Positions 7,967 through 19,422 are shown, counted from the stretch's first letter. The stretch is DNA of 64,000 nucleotides from Xenorhabdus griffiniae (GCF_037265215.1 NZ_CP147737.1:868001-932000); one strand, 5' to 3'. Program-made: numbers and translations. The notes: a model not told the origin generated them from the sequence alone.

Positions 7967-8932
7967 ATGAGACTTATGAAATACAAAAAAACTATTGGGT
8001 TATCGTCATTACTCGCAGCCACCTTAATGCTAAGTGGTTGTGATATGGTATTGATGAATCCCAAAGGGGCGATCGGCGTCGAACAAAAAACGCTGATACT
8101 GACAGCGTTTGGTTTGATGCTGATCGTTGTTATACCGGCTATTGTAATGGCAGTCATTTTTGCCTTACGTTACCGGGAAGCCAATAAATCTGCAACTTAT
8201 CGTCCAAACTGGGCACACTCAAATAAAATTGAGCTTGTCGTTTGGACTGTGCCTATCCTGATTATCATCACTTTGGCGACGATTACATGGAAAACAACAC
8301 ATGCACTCGATCCCTATAAGCCATTGGACAGTGATGTAAAACCGGTGACGATTGAAGTTATTTCCCTTGACTGGAAATGGCTGTTCATCTATCCGGAACA
8401 GGGTATCGCAACTGTAAACGAAATCGTATTCCCGAAAGATGTTCCAATTAACTTCAAAATCACCTCAGACTCTGTGATGAACTCTTTCTTCATCCCACAG
8501 TTGGGTGGTCAGATTTATGCAATGGCGGGTATGCAGACAAAATTGCACCTGATTGCTAACTCAGCAGGCAAATACGATGGGTTCTCAGCAAGTTACAGTG
8601 GTCATGGCTTCTCAGGCATGAAATTCACTGCAACCGCGACGGATGATCGTGCAGGTTTTGAAGAGTGGGTGCAGAAAGTGAAAGCTTCACCGAAAACCCT
8701 GGATACCGTACAAGCATTCAATGAGTTGGCTAAACCTAGCCAAAACAATCCCGTTGAATACTTCTCAAGTGTGAAACCAAAACTGTTCCAAGAGACTATC
8801 GCCAAATTCATGGGTGACATGGGCCATGGTGGTATGCATGGTATGGCTGCTCACGGCAAAACAGAACATGGTGAAGCTGCGGGTCATAATATGAATATGA
8901 GTCAGTCGGCTCATTCAGGTGTTGAGGAATAA
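7967..8932 (+). CDS. cyoA: Cytochrome bo3 ubiquinol oxidase subunit II
   Basis: A 321-residue lipoprotein subunit of the aerobic terminal oxidase, which oxidises ubiquinol and reduces oxygen while pumping protons. The signal peptide ends in the lipobox LSGC (Cys near residue 25). Two membrane helices follow ([20 protein letters not shown] and [18 protein letters not shown]), then the periplasmic cupredoxin domain ([37 protein letters not shown]). The Cu-A ligands of cytochrome c oxidases are absent, as expected for a quinol oxidase. The C-terminus carries a His/Met/Gly-rich tail ([13 protein letters not shown]). First gene of cyoABCDE; its stop at 8932 lies 4 bp before cyoB. Confidence 0.97.
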   Translation: MRLMKYKKTIGLSSLLAATLMLSGCDMVLMNPKGAIGVEQKTLILTAFGLMLIVVIPAIVMAVIFALRYREANKSATYRPNWAHSNKIELVVWTVPILIIITLATITWKTTHALDPYKPLDSDVKPVTIEVISLDWKWLFIYPEQGIATVNEIVFPKDVPINFKITSDSVMNSFFIPQLGGQIYAMAGMQTKLHLIANSAGKYDGFSASYSGHGFSGMKFTATATDDRAGFEEWVQKVKASPKTLDTVQAFNELAKPSQNNPVEYFSSVKPKLFQETIAKFMGDMGHGGMHGMAAHGKTEHGEAAGHNMNMSQSAHSGVEE

Positions 8933-8936
8933 AGGC

Positions 8937-10919
8937 ATGTGGGGAAAATTAACACTGGATGCGGTCCCATTACATGAACCCATTATTGTGGTGACATTAC
9001 TTGGGATCTTGCTTGGGGGACTGGCAGTTGTTGGTTCCTTGACTTATTTCCGTAAATGGAAATGGCTTTGGAGTGAATGGTTAACCAGCGTTGACCATAA
9101 AAAAATTGGTGTCATGTACATCATCGTTGCCATGGTGATGATGCTCCGTGGTTTCGCTGACGCCATCATGATGCGTGGACAGCAAGCCCTAGCTTCCGCT
9201 GGTGAAGCCGGTTTTCTGCCCCCACACCATTATGATCAGATCTTTACCGCTCACGGCGTTATCATGATCTTCTTTATGGCGACGCCTTTCGTCGTCGGTC
9301 TGATGAACGTTGTTGTTCCTCTGCAAATCGGCGCACGCGACGTTGCATTCCCATTTTTGAACTCCTTGAGCTTCTGGTTATTTGTTGTTGGTGTCGCACT
9401 AATCAATATCTCTCTGGGTGTAGGTGAATTTGCACAAACCGGCTGGTTGGCATATCCGCCTCTCTCCGGTCTGGAGTACAACCCAGGAGTCGGTGTTGAC
9501 TACTGGATATGGAGTCTTCAGCTCTCTGGTATCGGTACATTGCTGACCGGTGTTAACTTCTTTGTGACCATCCTGCGTATGCGTGCACCAGGTATGTCCA
9601 TGATGAAAATGCCAGTCTTCACTTGGACTGCACTGTGCACTAACATCCTTATTATTGCTGCGTTCCCAATCCTGACAGTAACCATCGCGTTGCTAACCTT
9701 GGATCGTTATCTGGGCACCCATTTCTTTACCAACGATATGGGCGGCAACATGATGATGTACATCAACCTGATCTGGGCTTGGGGCCACCCTGAAGTTTAC
9801 ATTCTGGTTCTACCTGTCTTCGGTGTTTTCTCCGAAGTCACTGCAACCTTCTCGAAAAAACGCCTGTTTGGTTATACCTCATTGGTATGGGCGACAATCG
9901 TTATTACCATCCTGTCGTTCATTGTCTGGTTGCACCACTTCTTTACCATGGGTTCTGGCGCGAACGTCAACGCCTTCTTTGGTATCGCCACGATGATTAT
10001 CTCCATCCCAACTGGGGTTAAGATCTTCAACTGGCTGTTCACTATGTACCGTGGTCGTATTGAATTCAAAACCCCAATGCTGTGGACAGTTGGCTTCTTG
10101 GTGACCTTCTCCATTGGTGGTATGACGGGTGTGCTGCTAGCCGTACCAGGTGCAAACTTCGTTCTGCATAACAGCCTGTTCCTGATCGCTCACTTCCATA
10201 ACGTTATCATCGGCGGTGTGGTATTCGGCTGTTTCGCTGGTACTACTTACTGGTTCCCGAAAGCATTTGGTTTCACGCTGAATGAAAAATGGGGTGTCCG
10301 TGCGTTCTGGTTCTGGATCACAGGTTTCTTCGTTGCCTTCATGCCGCTGTATGCGTTGGGCTTCATGGGCATGACTCGTCGTCTGAGTCAGGATATCAAT
10401 CCTGAATTCCATCCTTTGCTGGTGGTTGCCGCAGGTGGTGTTGTGCTTATCGCTCTTGGTATTCTGTGTCAGGTTATCCAGTTCTACGTCAGTATCCGTG
10501 ACCGTGAACAGAACCGTGATCTGACCGGTGATCCATGGGGTGGCCGTACTCTGGAATGGTCAATTTCATCTCCACCTCCGTTCTATAACTTTGCGGAAGT
10601 TCCACACATTCAGACTCGTGACGCATGGTGGGATGTTAAAGAAAAAGGCACTGAATATAAGCGTCCGGCGAAATATGAAGAAATTCATATGCCTAAAAAT
10701 ACCGGCGCAGGTGTGATCATCAGTGCTTTCTGTCTGACCTTAGGCTTTGCTTTGATCTGGCATATCTGGTGGATGGCTATTGCAAGCTTCGCTGGCATCA
10801 TCATCAGTTGCATCGTGAAAAGCTTTGACGAAGACGTTGATTATTACGTTCCTGTAGCTGAAATCGAGAAAGTTGAAAATCAGCGTTATGAAGATCTGAG
10901 AAAGGCAGGTGTGAAATAA
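8937..10919 (+). CDS. cyoB: Cytochrome bo3 ubiquinol oxidase subunit I
   Basis: The catalytic subunit (660 residues) holds low-spin haem b and the haem o3-CuB centre and pumps protons. I start it at the ATG at 8937, after a GAGGAA ribosome site and just after the cyoA stop; this matches the E. coli N-terminus (MxGKLxLDAVPxHEPI). An upstream in-frame ATG at 8919 lies inside cyoA. Visible signatures are [15 protein letters not shown], the [12 protein letters not shown] haem ligand region, [17 protein letters not shown] with the CuB His and the cross-linked Tyr, [10 protein letters not shown] and [16 protein letters not shown]. About 15 membrane helices are expected. The stop overlaps the cyoC start (TAATG). 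Confidence 0.97.
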   Translation: MWGKLTLDAVPLHEPIIVVTLLGILLGGLAVVGSLTYFRKWKWLWSEWLTSVDHKKIGVMYIIVAMVMMLRGFADAIMMRGQQALASAGEAGFLPPHHYDQIFTAHGVIMIFFMATPFVVGLMNVVVPLQIGARDVAFPFLNSLSFWLFVVGVALINISLGVGEFAQTGWLAYPPLSGLEYNPGVGVDYWIWSLQLSGIGTLLTGVNFFVTILRMRAPGMSMMKMPVFTWTALCTNILIIAAFPILTVTIALLTLDRYLGTHFFTNDMGGNMMMYINLIWAWGHPEVYILVLPVFGVFSEVTATFSKKRLFGYTSLVWATIVITILSFIVWLHHFFTMGSGANVNAFFGIATMIISIPTGVKIFNWLFTMYRGRIEFKTPMLWTVGFLVTFSIGGMTGVLLAVPGANFVLHNSLFLIAHFHNVIIGGVVFGCFAGTTYWFPKAFGFTLNEKWGVRAFWFWITGFFVAFMPLYALGFMGMTRRLSQDINPEFHPLLVVAAGGVVLIALGILCQVIQFYVSIRDREQNRDLTGDPWGGRTLEWSISSPPPFYNFAEVPHIQTRDAWWDVKEKGTEYKRPAKYEEIHMPKNTGAGVIISAFCLTLGFALIWHIWWMAIASFAGIIISCIVKSFDEDVDYYVPVAEIEKVENQRYEDLRKAGVK

Positions 10920-11530
10920 TGTCGACTCAAACCCTTAACAACACAGCCGCCCATGAAGCTCATGGGCACCACGATACAGGAGCCAACAAGGTATTTGGTT
11001 TCTGGGTCTACCTGATGAGTGACTTGATCCTGTTTGCAAGTCTGTTCGCTACCTATGCCGTGTTAGTTAACGGCACGGCGGGTGGCCCAACGGGTAAAGA
11101 TATTTTTGAACTGCCATTTGTACTGGTAGAAACCTTCTTGCTGCTATTTAGTAGTATCACCTATGGTTTCGCCATGCTGGGCATGAACAAAGGTAAAACG
11201 GGTCAGGTTAATTTGTGGCTATTCATTACCTTCCTGTTTGGCCTTGGTTTCGTTTCAATGGAAGTTTATGAATTCCATAAACTGATCTCAGAAGGCTTTG
11301 GCCCTGACCGTAGCGCGTTCCTGTCTGCCTTCTTCGCACTGGTTGCTACTCACGGTCTGCACGTAACCGTCGGTCTTCTTTGGATCATTATCATGATGGT
11401 TCAAGTTTCACGCCGCGGCCTGACTGATGTAAACCGTATGCGTCTGAATTGTCTGAGTTTGTTCTGGCACTTCCTTGACGTTGTCTGGATCTGTGTATTC
11501 ACTGTCGTTTATCTGATGGGAGCTATGTAA
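10919..11530 (+). CDS. cyoC: Cytochrome bo3 ubiquinol oxidase subunit III
   Basis: A 203-residue membrane subunit homologous to cytochrome oxidase subunit III. The His-rich N-terminus ([10 protein letters not shown]) leads into five helices, with family features [34 protein letters not shown] and the C-terminal [19 protein letters not shown]. It overlaps cyoB and cyoD by single bases (TAATG at both junctions), showing tight translational coupling. Length and start agree with the E. coli protein. Confidence 0.96.
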   Translation: MSTQTLNNTAAHEAHGHHDTGANKVFGFWVYLMSDLILFASLFATYAVLVNGTAGGPTGKDIFELPFVLVETFLLLFSSITYGFAMLGMNKGKTGQVNLWLFITFLFGLGFVSMEVYEFHKLISEGFGPDRSAFLSAFFALVATHGLHVTVGLLWIIIMMVQVSRRGLTDVNRMRLNCLSLFWHFLDVVWICVFTVVYLMGAM

Positions 11531-11862
11531 TGAGTCATCCAAATACTTCTCATTCCGGCGCAAGCCACGGTAGCTTCAAAACCTATCTAATTGGTTTTGT
11601 TCTGTCAGTCATACTGACCGTGATCCCATTCTGGATGGTGATGGATGGCACTGCTTCACACAGCACAATTCTGGTGACAGTAGTCGCTATGGCTGTTATT
11701 CAGATTTTTGTTCATTTCATCTGCTTCCTGCACATGAATACATCATCTGAAGAGCGTTGGAACCTCGTTGCCTTAATATTCACATTACTGGTCATCGCTA
11801 TCGTTGTTGTTGGCTCCCTGTGGATTATGTACAACCTGAACATCAATATGATGGTTGATTAA
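11530..11862 (+). CDS. cyoD: Cytochrome bo3 ubiquinol oxidase subunit IV
   Basis: A 110-residue protein with three membrane helices ([59 protein letters not shown]). It is the small subunit that helps assemble the CuB site in subunit I. It overlaps the end of cyoC by one base and lies 12 bp before cyoE. Length matches the family. Confidence 0.95.
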   Translation: MSHPNTSHSGASHGSFKTYLIGFVLSVILTVIPFWMVMDGTASHSTILVTVVAMAVIQIFVHFICFLHMNTSSEERWNLVALIFTLLVIAIVVVGSLWIMYNLNINMMVD

Positions 11863-11874
11863 GGGTTGATTTGA

Positions 11875-12759
11875 ATGATTAAGCAATACCTGCAAGTGAC
11901 CAAACCAGGAATTATTTTCGGAAATCTAATTTCTGCGATTGGTGGTTTTCTACTCGCTTCCAAGGGCGTAATAGATTACCCCTTGTTCTTTGCAACGATG
12001 GTCGGGGTATCGCTGGTGGTAGCATCAGGTTGTGTATTCAACAACTATATCGACCGCGATATTGACCGTATCATGGAAAGAACGAAAGAAAGAGTCCTTG
12101 TGAAAGGGCTTATCGATCCGAAAATCAGCCTGATTTACGCCTCAGTGTTAGGTATTGTTGGCATCGTGCTGCTTTATATAGCAGCCAATGTCTTAGCAAT
12201 GCAGTTAGCTCTCATCGGGTTTATCGTTTATGTTGGGGTTTATAGCCTCTACATGAAAAGAAAATCTGTTTATGGCACGCTGGTTGGTAGCTTGTCAGGC
12301 GCAGCACCTCCCGTGATTGGTTACTGTGCAGTAACAGGGCATTTTGATACAGGCGCGTTGATCTTATTGCTGATCTTCAGCTTGTGGCAAATGCCCCACT
12401 CTTATGCCATTGCTATTTTTCGGTTCAAAGATTATCAAGCGGCCAACATCCCAGTATTACCTGTGATTAAAGGTATTTCCGTCGCGAAAAACCACATCAC
12501 TCTGTATATTCTGGCCTTTATGGTTGCCACTTTGATGCTGACTATCAGTGGTTATGCGGGGTATAAATACCTTATTGTCGCTGCTGCAGTAAGCCTCTGG
12601 TGGTTGGGTATGGCATTATCAGGTTATAAAACCTCTAATGACCGTATTTGGGCCCGTAAGTTATTTCTGTTTTCTATCGTTGCTATCATGTCATTAAGCG
12701 TCATGATGTCTGTAGATTCAACAGCATCGCCAGAAAACCTACTGACTTACGTCTGGTAA
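11875..12759 (+). CDS. cyoE: Protohaem IX farnesyltransferase (haem O synthase)
   Basis: This 294-residue UbiA-superfamily membrane enzyme transfers a farnesyl group from farnesyl diphosphate to haem B, making the haem O used by CyoB. The prenyl-diphosphate binding motif [18 protein letters not shown] (near residue 55) and the second conserved loop ([20 protein letters not shown]) are intact. About nine hydrophobic helices are evident. It is the last gene of the cyo operon, followed at once by a strong terminator. Its substrate comes from the IspA product, encoded further along this window. Confidence 0.96.
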   Translation: MIKQYLQVTKPGIIFGNLISAIGGFLLASKGVIDYPLFFATMVGVSLVVASGCVFNNYIDRDIDRIMERTKERVLVKGLIDPKISLIYASVLGIVGIVLLYIAANVLAMQLALIGFIVYVGVYSLYMKRKSVYGTLVGSLSGAAPPVIGYCAVTGHFDTGALILLLIFSLWQMPHSYAIAIFRFKDYQAANIPVLPVIKGISVAKNHITLYILAFMVATLMLTISGYAGYKYLIVAAAVSLWWLGMALSGYKTSNDRIWARKLFLFSIVAIMSLSVMMSVDSTASPENLLTYVW

Positions 12760-12764
12760 TATTT

Positions 12765-12794
12765 AGATGGCAGGTTAAACCCTGCCATCTTTTT
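12765..12794 (+). terminator. Intrinsic terminator of cyoABCDE
   Basis: A perfect 10-bp stem AGATGGCAGG / CCTGCCATCT with a 6-base loop (TTAAAC) is followed directly by TTTTTCC. It begins 6 bp after the cyoE stop. This is a textbook Rho-independent terminator. Confidence 0.9.
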
Positions 12795-12899
12795 CCTTTC
12801 TTTTATCTCTATTCAATGACAACTTTTTCGGTTACAAACACTTCTTTTTTGTTTGCTCTCACTTAATTGAAATGTCATACCAGATTTTTTGAGGTATCC

Positions 12900-14267
12900 A
12901 TGAACGATAATAAAATGACTCCGCTTGAACTTCGGGCAACATGGGGCTTAGGTTCTGTTTTCTCCCTGCGCATGTTAGGCATGTTCATGGTTCTGCCGGT
13001 TCTGACGACCTATGGTTTAGCGTTACATGATGCGACCGAAGCACTTATCGGAATTGCCATTGGCATCTACGGCTTAACACAGGCAATATTCCAGATCCCA
13101 TTTGGGCTTCTTTCAGACAAAATTGGCAGAAAACCTTTAATCATCGGCGGGCTACTCATTTTTGCATTAGGCAGTGTTATTGCCGCCTTAAGCGACTCTA
13201 TTTGGGGCATTATTATCGGGCGAGCCTTGCAAGGTATGGGAGCAATATCTGCCGCTATTATGGCATTACTTTCAGACCTGACTCGTGAGCAGAATCGAAC
13301 AAAAGCGATGGCATTTATCGGCATTAGCTTTGGCATCACATTCGCTTTTGCAATTGTTGTCGGTCCTATTATCACCCACCAAATTGGTTTAAATGGCCTA
13401 TTTGGAGCGATTGCAATCTTGGCTTGCTGCGGAATACTTATCACATTGTTTGCTGTACCCAATACACACAAGCATTTATTAAATCGTGAATCAGGTATCG
13501 CGCGCGGCAGCTTCAAACGTGTGCTTTTCGATCCCCAACTCATCAAACTCAATTTTGGTATTCTCTGCCTGCATACCTTATTGATGTCGAGCTTTGTTGC
13601 CCTTCCCCTTATTATGGAAAAAGTGGGCTTTCCTCCACAACAACATTGGAAAGTGTATTTAATTACCACACTTATCTCTTTTGTCGCCGTTTTGCCTTTC
13701 ATTATTTACGCAGAAGCAAAACGTCGCATGAAACAGGTATTTTTGCTGTGTATAGCTATGCTATTCATCGCTGAAGCTGTTTTATGGTCTCAGGGATCGC
13801 ATCTTTGGGGGATCTTTGCAGGCATTCAAATTTTCTTCCTTGCATTTAATATCATGGAAGCTATCTTGCCTTCACTCATCAGTAAAGAAGCACCTGCGGG
13901 TTACAAAGGCACTGCTATGGGCGTTTACTCGACCAGTCAATTCCTTGGCGTTGCATTGGGTGGCTTCCTTGGGGGAATACTTTACGAATGGCAAGGCGCA
14001 TCACTCGTCTTTATGGGAGGCATCGCGCTGACTGCACTCTGGTTTATTATCAGCCTGACCTTACAGCAGCCTCCCTATGTCAGCAGCATCAGGCTTATTT
14101 TGCCAGAACAACTAAGCAATGCTGAGGTTTTGGAGAAAAAGATATTAGCGCAAGCGGGTGTAAAAGATGTTGTCATCGCACCAGAAGAACTCAGTGCATA
14201 TATCAAAGTCGATACTAAGCTAACCAATCGCAAGCAGTTAGAACAAATTGTCTTATCCCATAAATAG
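12900..14267 (+). CDS. yajR: YajR family MFS transporter
   Basis: A 455-residue major facilitator with 12 membrane helices and a C-terminal cytoplasmic YAM (ferredoxin-like) domain, the layout of E. coli YajR. The start at 12900 follows GAGGTATCC and matches the E. coli N-terminus (MNDxKMTPxExRATWGLG); the frame is open further upstream, but without family similarity. The MFS motif A GLLSDKIGRKP lies between helices 2 and 3. The last 65 residues (YVSSIRLILPE ... AYIKVDTKLTNRKQLEQ) form the YAM domain. The physiological substrate is unknown. Synteny with cyo is conserved from E. coli, except that the order is mirrored in this window. Confidence 0.93.
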   Translation: MNDNKMTPLELRATWGLGSVFSLRMLGMFMVLPVLTTYGLALHDATEALIGIAIGIYGLTQAIFQIPFGLLSDKIGRKPLIIGGLLIFALGSVIAALSDSIWGIIIGRALQGMGAISAAIMALLSDLTREQNRTKAMAFIGISFGITFAFAIVVGPIITHQIGLNGLFGAIAILACCGILITLFAVPNTHKHLLNRESGIARGSFKRVLFDPQLIKLNFGILCLHTLLMSSFVALPLIMEKVGFPPQQHWKVYLITTLISFVAVLPFIIYAEAKRRMKQVFLLCIAMLFIAEAVLWSQGSHLWGIFAGIQIFFLAFNIMEAILPSLISKEAPAGYKGTAMGVYSTSQFLGVALGGFLGGILYEWQGASLVFMGGIALTALWFIISLTLQQPPYVSSIRLILPEQLSNAEVLEKKILAQAGVKDVVIAPEELSAYIKVDTKLTNRKQLEQIVLSHK

Positions 14268-14284
14268 CCAGGCTATTTATAACA

Positions 14285-14310
14285 AGTACGGTGTTACCAG
14301 ACACCGTACT
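14285..14310. terminator. Perfect hairpin between convergent yajR and yajQ
   Basis: A perfect 10-bp inverted repeat AGTACGGTGT / ACACCGTACT with a 6-base loop sits in the 80-bp gap between two convergent genes. The flanks are AT-rich without a long T-run. It probably acts as a terminator in both directions. Confidence 0.6.
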
Positions 14311-14347
14311 ATGATTAATTATTCACTCTTAATGATAATGACGGAAA

Positions 14348-14839
14348 TTAATCGCGGAAATTAGTAAACTGGAAAGGCTGCCCCAATTCTGCACCACGAA
14401 CCAATGCCATGACACTTTGCAAATCATCGCGCGCCTTACCTGTTACTCGCACTTGCTCACCCTGAATTTGGGCCTGTACCTTTAGCTTACTGTCTTTAAT
14501 CAGCTTCACGATCTTTTTCGCTAACGGCGTATCGATACCTTGCAATAAGGTTGCTTCTACACTGTACGTTTTACCGCTATGAACCATATTTTCAGGAATA
14601 TTAATTACAGAACCATCAATTCCGCGTTTGGCGAACTTTTCACGCAGAATATCGACGAGTTGGTTCACCTGAAAATCAGATTCGCTGGCAATTTTGATCG
14701 ATTCATTCTTTTCGTTTAATTCAAAGCTCGCAGGAACGTTACGAAAATCCCAACGATTGCTTAACTCACGCTGTGCGTTTTCTACTGCATTACGCACTTC
14801 TTGCATATCAACTTCAGAAACAATATCAAATGATGGCAT
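14348..14839 (-). CDS. yajQ: YajQ family nucleotide-binding protein
   Basis: A 163-residue cytoplasmic protein of the YajQ family, two small alpha/beta domains that bind nucleotides; some homologues bind cyclic di-GMP. The N-terminal [19 protein letters not shown] and the NRWDFRNV motif (around residues 28-37) are hallmarks. The C-terminal part has [20 protein letters not shown] and [17 protein letters not shown]. Length and start match E. coli, with GGAGGTGACGGGTA just before the ATG. Its role in this organism cannot be read from the sequence. Confidence 0.95.
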   Translation of the reverse strand: MPSFDIVSEVDMQEVRNAVENAQRELSNRWDFRNVPASFELNEKNESIKIASESDFQVNQLVDILREKFAKRGIDGSVINIPENMVHSGKTYSVEATLLQGIDTPLAKKIVKLIKDSKLKVQAQIQGEQVRVTGKARDDLQSVMALVRGAELGQPFQFTNFRD

Positions 14840-14964
14840 TACCCGTCACCTCCAGCTAATCAATAAATCGGCATGATAACCGCTTTCCATTATTGGCAAA
14901 AGCTCTATACTCGGAAGCCCTACGCTCTTTTTGCAATTATCCTATTTCCAGATCAGGAAGAAAT

Positions 14965-15876
14965 ATGAAAATAACCGTTCTTGGCTGTGGTGCTATAGGT
15001 AAACTGTGGCTTGCTGCTTTATCACAACAGAATCATAGTGTTCAGGGATGGCTAAGGGTTCCACAGTCTGTTATTTCCGTCCAGATCGAAAACTTTAATG
15101 GACAGGCTTTTAATCAACAATTTCCTACCAACGACGAAAAACATCTTGCTGAAAGTAAGTTACTCCTCGTCTGTCTAAAAGCGTGGCAAGTTTCTGACGC
15201 AATCAATCACCTTGCTGACAAACTGTCTCCTCATTGCCCCATCCTGTTATTGCATAATGGAATGGGAACCCAGGAAGAATTTGCGCCTCTGCCAAACCCC
15301 ATTTTACTTGGCGTCACTACGCATGGAGCTTATCGAAAAAATGGCATTGTGCACTATAAATCACAGGGGATAACTCACATTGGTGCCATAACAGCTAATG
15401 CCACCAAACTCAGCAATCTGGCTGATGTTTTACACAGCGCCCTGCCCGATGTAGCATGGCACAATGAAATACATGCTATCAGTTGGATGAAACTTGCTGT
15501 CAACTGTGTCATTAATCCCCTCTCCGTCATCTATGACTGTAAGAATGGTGACTTACGACATCACCAGGCACAAATTCAGGCATTATGTGGCGAAATTTAC
15601 CAGGTTATGAAACATGACAGTATTCATACAGCCAAACAAACATTGATTGATTACGTCATGGACGTGATTGAACAAACCGCTGAAAATTATTCATCCATGC
15701 TGCAAGATATACGGGCACAGCGACATACCGAAATAGACTACATCACCGGTTTTTTAATGCGTCGAGCCCGTGTTCACGGTGTACCAATTACAGAAAATAT
15801 TTCTGTTTATCAATATATTAAACGCAAGGAGGAAGAATATGAGCGTCTCAGCCCTTATTTGTCTCGCCCACGGTAG
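14965..15876 (+). CDS. panE: 2-dehydropantoate 2-reductase (ketopantoate reductase)
   Basis: This enzyme reduces ketopantoate to pantoate with NADPH in pantothenate/CoA synthesis. The 303-residue frame starts at the ATG at 14965 after AGGAAG. The dinucleotide-binding GCGAIGKLW motif begins at residue 7, as in E. coli, so the open frame upstream is not used. [10 protein letters not shown] lies in the middle; the second domain has [18 protein letters not shown] (the conserved catalytic Lys and Asn) and [20 protein letters not shown]. The 3' end overlaps the yajL start by 38 bp, so the pair forms an operon. Confidence 0.95.
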   Translation: MKITVLGCGAIGKLWLAALSQQNHSVQGWLRVPQSVISVQIENFNGQAFNQQFPTNDEKHLAESKLLLVCLKAWQVSDAINHLADKLSPHCPILLLHNGMGTQEEFAPLPNPILLGVTTHGAYRKNGIVHYKSQGITHIGAITANATKLSNLADVLHSALPDVAWHNEIHAISWMKLAVNCVINPLSVIYDCKNGDLRHHQAQIQALCGEIYQVMKHDSIHTAKQTLIDYVMDVIEQTAENYSSMLQDIRAQRHTEIDYITGFLMRRARVHGVPITENISVYQYIKRKEEEYERLSPYLSRPR

Positions 15877-16435
15877 TGAAGAAACCGAAGCTGTCACGAC
15901 AATTGATTTACTTGTTCGAGCAGGCGTTAAGGTTACCGTAGCCAGTACGGAATCCGATGGTTCCCTCACCTTAACCTGCTCACGCGGTGTCAAAATCCTT
16001 GCTGATGCTCCCTTGGTTAATGTCGTTGACGAAGATTTTGACGCCATCATTCTGCCGGGGGGCATAAAAGGTGCAGAGTGTTTTCGTGACAGCTTACTGG
16101 TAGTGGAAAAAATTCGAACCGCCCAAAGTCAGGGAAAAATCATTGCGGCAATCTGTGCTTCTCCAGCGATCGTATTGGAATATCATCAACTTTTCCCTGT
16201 CGGCAATATGACTGGCTATCCCAGTATGCAGGATAAGATTGCACCAGAAAAATGGATTGATAAACGGGTTTATTTTGACGAAAGGGTTAATTTACTGACC
16301 AGCCAAGGGCCTGCTACTGCTTTTGACTTCGCCTTGAAACTGATTGAATTGTTGAAAGGAAAAGAAAAAGCCGCAGAAGTTGCTGCACAACTTATCTTAC
16401 CCCCCGGCATTAATAATTACCAAAACATCCAGTAA
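15839..16435 (+). CDS. yajL: YajL, DJ-1/PfpI superfamily protein (Parkinson DJ-1 homologue)
   Basis: A 198-residue DJ-1-type protein, related to proteins with oxidative-stress chaperone and deglycase-like activities. The start at 15839 follows AGGAGGAAG inside the end of panE. The conserved acidic residue near position 16 ([12 protein letters not shown]) and the nucleophile elbow [14 protein letters not shown] with its Cys (about residue 106) are both present. The [14 protein letters not shown] segment is family-typical. Cytoplasmic, co-transcribed with panE as in E. coli. The exact biochemical activity of this family is debated. Confidence 0.94.
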   Translation: MSVSALICLAHGSEETEAVTTIDLLVRAGVKVTVASTESDGSLTLTCSRGVKILADAPLVNVVDEDFDAIILPGGIKGAECFRDSLLVVEKIRTAQSQGKIIAAICASPAIVLEYHQLFPVGNMTGYPSMQDKIAPEKWIDKRVYFDERVNLLTSQGPATAFDFALKLIELLKGKEKAAEVAAQLILPPGINNYQNIQ

Positions 16436-16472
16436 TTACCCCATCCTATAAAGGGGGAAGAAGATACAACAT

Positions 16473-16507
16473 AGGCTGCCTATCGGAATCAATTCCATAA
16501 GCAGCCT
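16473..16507. terminator. Imperfect long hairpin between convergent yajL and thiI
   Basis: AGGCTGC at 16473-16479 pairs with GCAGCCT at 16501-16507, and the inner arms TATcGGAAT / ATTCCaTA extend the stem almost to the 2-base loop. It lies midway between two convergent genes and is probably a bidirectional terminator. Confidence 0.6.
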
Positions 16508-16524
16508 TGTGCTTTCACAATAAA

Positions 16525-17973
16525 TTAAGGCCGATACACCTTCACATTACCGAAACCTTGTTCACGCAGATAAAGCGCCTGTAAACGGCTCATCACACCA
16601 CGCTCACAATAAAGCAGATAAGTTTTTTCTTTCGGCAGATCCCCAAACTGGGTGCCCAGTTTATAGAAAGGCAATGACTGAATTTCAATACCCTCTATAT
16701 TTAACGGACGGTTATCCTGCTCATCGGGAGAACGGATATCCAATAACACATCATTAGAGGAAAATGCAGATACCATTTCCACTTCCACCACTTGCTCACT
16801 GGATTGCTCTGCTATTTGGCGGATATCCAGATTCTGGGCTTCACTAACCACACGTTCTAAGATCTCGAAGTCAAAATTGCTTTCTTCTGCTTCAATTTTG
16901 GCTTTAACGGCTTTCACTGTTGGACTTTTTGAGATAACCCCACAAAATTCCGGCATCGTGCGAGCAAAATCTTCGGTGCCAATCTCACGGGCTAGCTTAA
17001 TAATGTGTTCTTTATCATGGGAAATCAGAGGACGGAGGATCAACGTATCTGAAACATTGTCAATCAACCTTAAGTTAGTCAAAGTCTGGCTAGACACCTG
17101 CCCCAGAGCCTCACCGGTTACAATCGCCTGTACACCATAGCGTTCTGCAACCCTGGAAGCCGCTCTGACCATCATTCTTTTCAGCACAACCCCCATCTGC
17201 CCGTCATCAACTTTTTCCAGAATTTCAGCCACGACAGGTTCAAAATTGACAGCAACGAAACGGACTTTATGCGAGCTGCCAAATCGGTTCCACAAATAAT
17301 GGGCAACCTGCTTTACGCCAATTTCATGGGCTGCGCCACCGAGATTAAAGAAACAGTAGTGCACGCGGCAGCCACGACGCATCAGCATATAGCTGGAAAC
17401 ACCGGAATCAAATCCACCGGAAATCAATGACAGAACATCTTCCTGCGTACCGATAGGAAAGCCGCCAATCCCTTCATGACGGGCTTTAACCAGAATCAGC
17501 TTATCCTGATCAATTTCCAGATTCACGGTGACATCAGGTTTGGTCAATTTCACCTTGGCTGATTCAATATGCTGGTTCAAGCCGCCACCAACATAGCGTT
17601 CAACTTCATTGGATGTAAAACTGTGTTTACCACGGCGCTTTACGCGAACACAAAACGTTTTACCCTGCAGTAAATGACAGTAAGTTTCGTAGGTTTGTTC
17701 AAAGATATGATGCAGATCACGAAAATCTCGTTCTTCTACTTGCAGGATATGGTGAATACCTGGAATACGTGTCAGTGCGTCACAAATTTCCGTACCGAGG
17801 TTATCATCTTTAACCCGAACTTCGATATTATCCCAATGGCGAACCACAGCAATGCCTTCTCCGAAGGTTTTCAACACATTGCGGATATTGCTGGCAAGAA
17901 TTTTAATAAAGCGCAACCGGACGGTCTGGCTCTTAATCGTAATTTCTGGGAATAATTTAATGATAAACTTCAT
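16525..17973 (-). CDS. thiI: tRNA sulfurtransferase ThiI (4-thiouridine and thiazole synthesis)
   Basis: This 482-residue enzyme adenylates U8 of tRNA and transfers sulfur to make 4-thiouridine; it also feeds sulfur to thiamine thiazole synthesis. Domains in order are an N-terminal ferredoxin-like and THUMP region (residues 1-165, [13 protein letters not shown]), the PP-loop ATPase with [17 protein letters not shown] near residue 185, and a C-terminal rhodanese domain ([17 protein letters not shown]). The catalytic rhodanese Cys lies in [15 protein letters not shown], and the disulfide partner Cys in the EFCGVISK segment. All key residues appear intact. Divergent from xseB-ispA-dxs. Confidence 0.96.
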   Translation of the reverse strand: MKFIIKLFPEITIKSQTVRLRFIKILASNIRNVLKTFGEGIAVVRHWDNIEVRVKDDNLGTEICDALTRIPGIHHILQVEERDFRDLHHIFEQTYETYCHLLQGKTFCVRVKRRGKHSFTSNEVERYVGGGLNQHIESAKVKLTKPDVTVNLEIDQDKLILVKARHEGIGGFPIGTQEDVLSLISGGFDSGVSSYMLMRRGCRVHYCFFNLGGAAHEIGVKQVAHYLWNRFGSSHKVRFVAVNFEPVVAEILEKVDDGQMGVVLKRMMVRAASRVAERYGVQAIVTGEALGQVSSQTLTNLRLIDNVSDTLILRPLISHDKEHIIKLAREIGTEDFARTMPEFCGVISKSPTVKAVKAKIEAEESNFDFEILERVVSEAQNLDIRQIAEQSSEQVVEVEMVSAFSSNDVLLDIRSPDEQDNRPLNIEGIEIQSLPFYKLGTQFGDLPKEKTYLLYCERGVMSRLQALYLREQGFGNVKVYRP

Positions 17974-18227
17974 AATAAGATATAGTAGTCATTCAATGTT
18001 GAACTATCATCAACAACATCAATGATTGTTCTTAAGTGTTCAGTTGGATAGGGCGCAGAGTATAACACCATCTGGCTTATCACCTGTAAAAAATCGACTG
18101 CAAAAACCGACTATAAAAAAATAGTGGTAACACATGATTTATTTTTCTCGGTGTAGTAGGGTACTCAGCAATTCTGTCACGAACTTGCTTTGCTGTAATT
18201 CGTTAAATAACCATATGTTAAGTCATT

Positions 18228-18485
18228 ATGCCTAAAGCAAATCAAACATCAGCAACCGAACAAATGCCAGCATTCGAAACCTCTCTTAAAGAGTTAGAGG
18301 AAATTGTTATTCGACTGGAATCCGGGGAACTCCCATTAGAAGATGCGTTGAATGAATTTGAACGTGGTATTCAACTTGCAAGACAAGGACAGAAAACGCT
18401 TCAACAGGCGGAGCAACGAGTGCAAATTTTACTAAACCATGATGCACAATCGCCTCTTGATGAATTTTCGTCCGACGCTGAGTAA
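18228..18485 (+). CDS. xseB: Exodeoxyribonuclease VII small subunit
   Basis: An 85-residue, mostly helical subunit that binds XseA to form exonuclease VII, which degrades single-stranded DNA. The core [26 protein letters not shown] is nearly the family consensus, followed by [27 protein letters not shown]. It begins the xseB-ispA-dxs cluster, with ispA starting 4 bp after its stop. The ribosome site is weak (TAAG). Confidence 0.95.
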   Translation: MPKANQTSATEQMPAFETSLKELEEIVIRLESGELPLEDALNEFERGIQLARQGQKTLQQAEQRVQILLNHDAQSPLDEFSSDAE

Positions 18486-18489
18486 ATTT

Positions 18490-19422
18490 ATGTCTGAACA
18501 ATATAAGGCTCTTTTTGAAGAGCAATCTTTTGAAGAAAGGCTGAGTGCTTGTCAGCAACACATTAATGCCAAACTGATGGCAATATTTTCTTCATTGCCC
18601 TTTTTAAACAGCCCATTAGGTACAGCAATGCAATATGGTGCTGTACTGGGTGGAAAACGGCTACGTCCATTTTTAGTTTACAGCGTGGGAGAAATATTTG
18701 GCTTCCCTAAAACGAGTCTTGATGCCGCAGCCATCGCGATAGAGTGCATTCATGCCTATTCATTGATCCACGATGATTTACCCGCAATGGATAACGACGA
18801 TTTACGTCGTGGGCAGCCTACCTGTCATATCAAATTTGGTGAAAGTCAGGCTATTTTAGCCGGTGATGCCTTACAATCTCTGGCTTTTGAGATCCTGGCA
18901 AAACAGGATATGCCCAATGTGACCTTATCTGATCGCCTTGCTATGATCGCTGAACTGGCAAGCGCCAGTGGCTTTGCCGGCATGTGTGGTGGACAATCAC
19001 TGGATTTGGAAGCTGAAGGTAAGCAGATCGATCTTGCTTCACTAGAACAGATCCACCAACATAAAACAGGCGCGTTAATACGTTCAGCCGTCCGATTGGG
19101 CGCTTATAGTGCGGGACAACGTGGCCGCGAAGTGCTGCCTTTGCTGGAGCAATATGCCCAAGCCATCGGCCTGGCATTTCAGGTACATGACGATATTTTG
19201 GATGTCATTGGCAATACTGAAGTTATTGGTAAGCGTCAGGGCAATGATCAGCAACTCGGTAAAAATACTTACCCTGCATTATTAGGTTTAGAGCAAGCCC
19301 AACAAAAAGCCAGAGATCTGTATGAAGAAGCGCTCGCCGCCCTTACAGAGCTGGAAAAACGGTCATATAACACCGCAACCTTGAAGAAATTGGCTGGTTT
19401 TATCATTGAGAGAAACAGCTAA
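18490..19422 (+). CDS. ispA: Farnesyl diphosphate synthase
   Basis: A 310-residue all-helical prenyltransferase that condenses dimethylallyl/geranyl diphosphate with isopentenyl diphosphate to give farnesyl diphosphate. The start at 18490 (MSEQYKALFEEQSFEERL) is preferred over an open frame that begins inside xseB. The first Asp-rich motif DDLPAMDNDDLRRGQPT (about residues 96-112) and the second (FQVHDDILDVIGNTE) are complete; the GGKRLRPFLVY substrate site is also present. It sits between xseB and dxs, so precursor and chain synthesis are encoded together. The product feeds quinones, undecaprenyl phosphate and haem O. Confidence 0.96.
   Translation: MSEQYKALFEEQSFEERLSACQQHINAKLMAIFSSLPFLNSPLGTAMQYGAVLGGKRLRPFLVYSVGEIFGFPKTSLDAAAIAIECIHAYSLIHDDLPAMDNDDLRRGQPTCHIKFGESQAILAGDALQSLAFEILAKQDMPNVTLSDRLAMIAELASASGFAGMCGGQSLDLEAEGKQIDLASLEQIHQHKTGALIRSAVRLGAYSAGQRGREVLPLLEQYAQAIGLAFQVHDDILDVIGNTEVIGKRQGNDQQLGKNTYPALLGLEQAQQKARDLYEEALAALTELEKRSYNTATLKKLAGFIIERNS

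Noticed and set aside
13067..13702. 211-codon minus-strand frame
   Set aside because: Antisense to yajR, whose product is a clear MFS protein.
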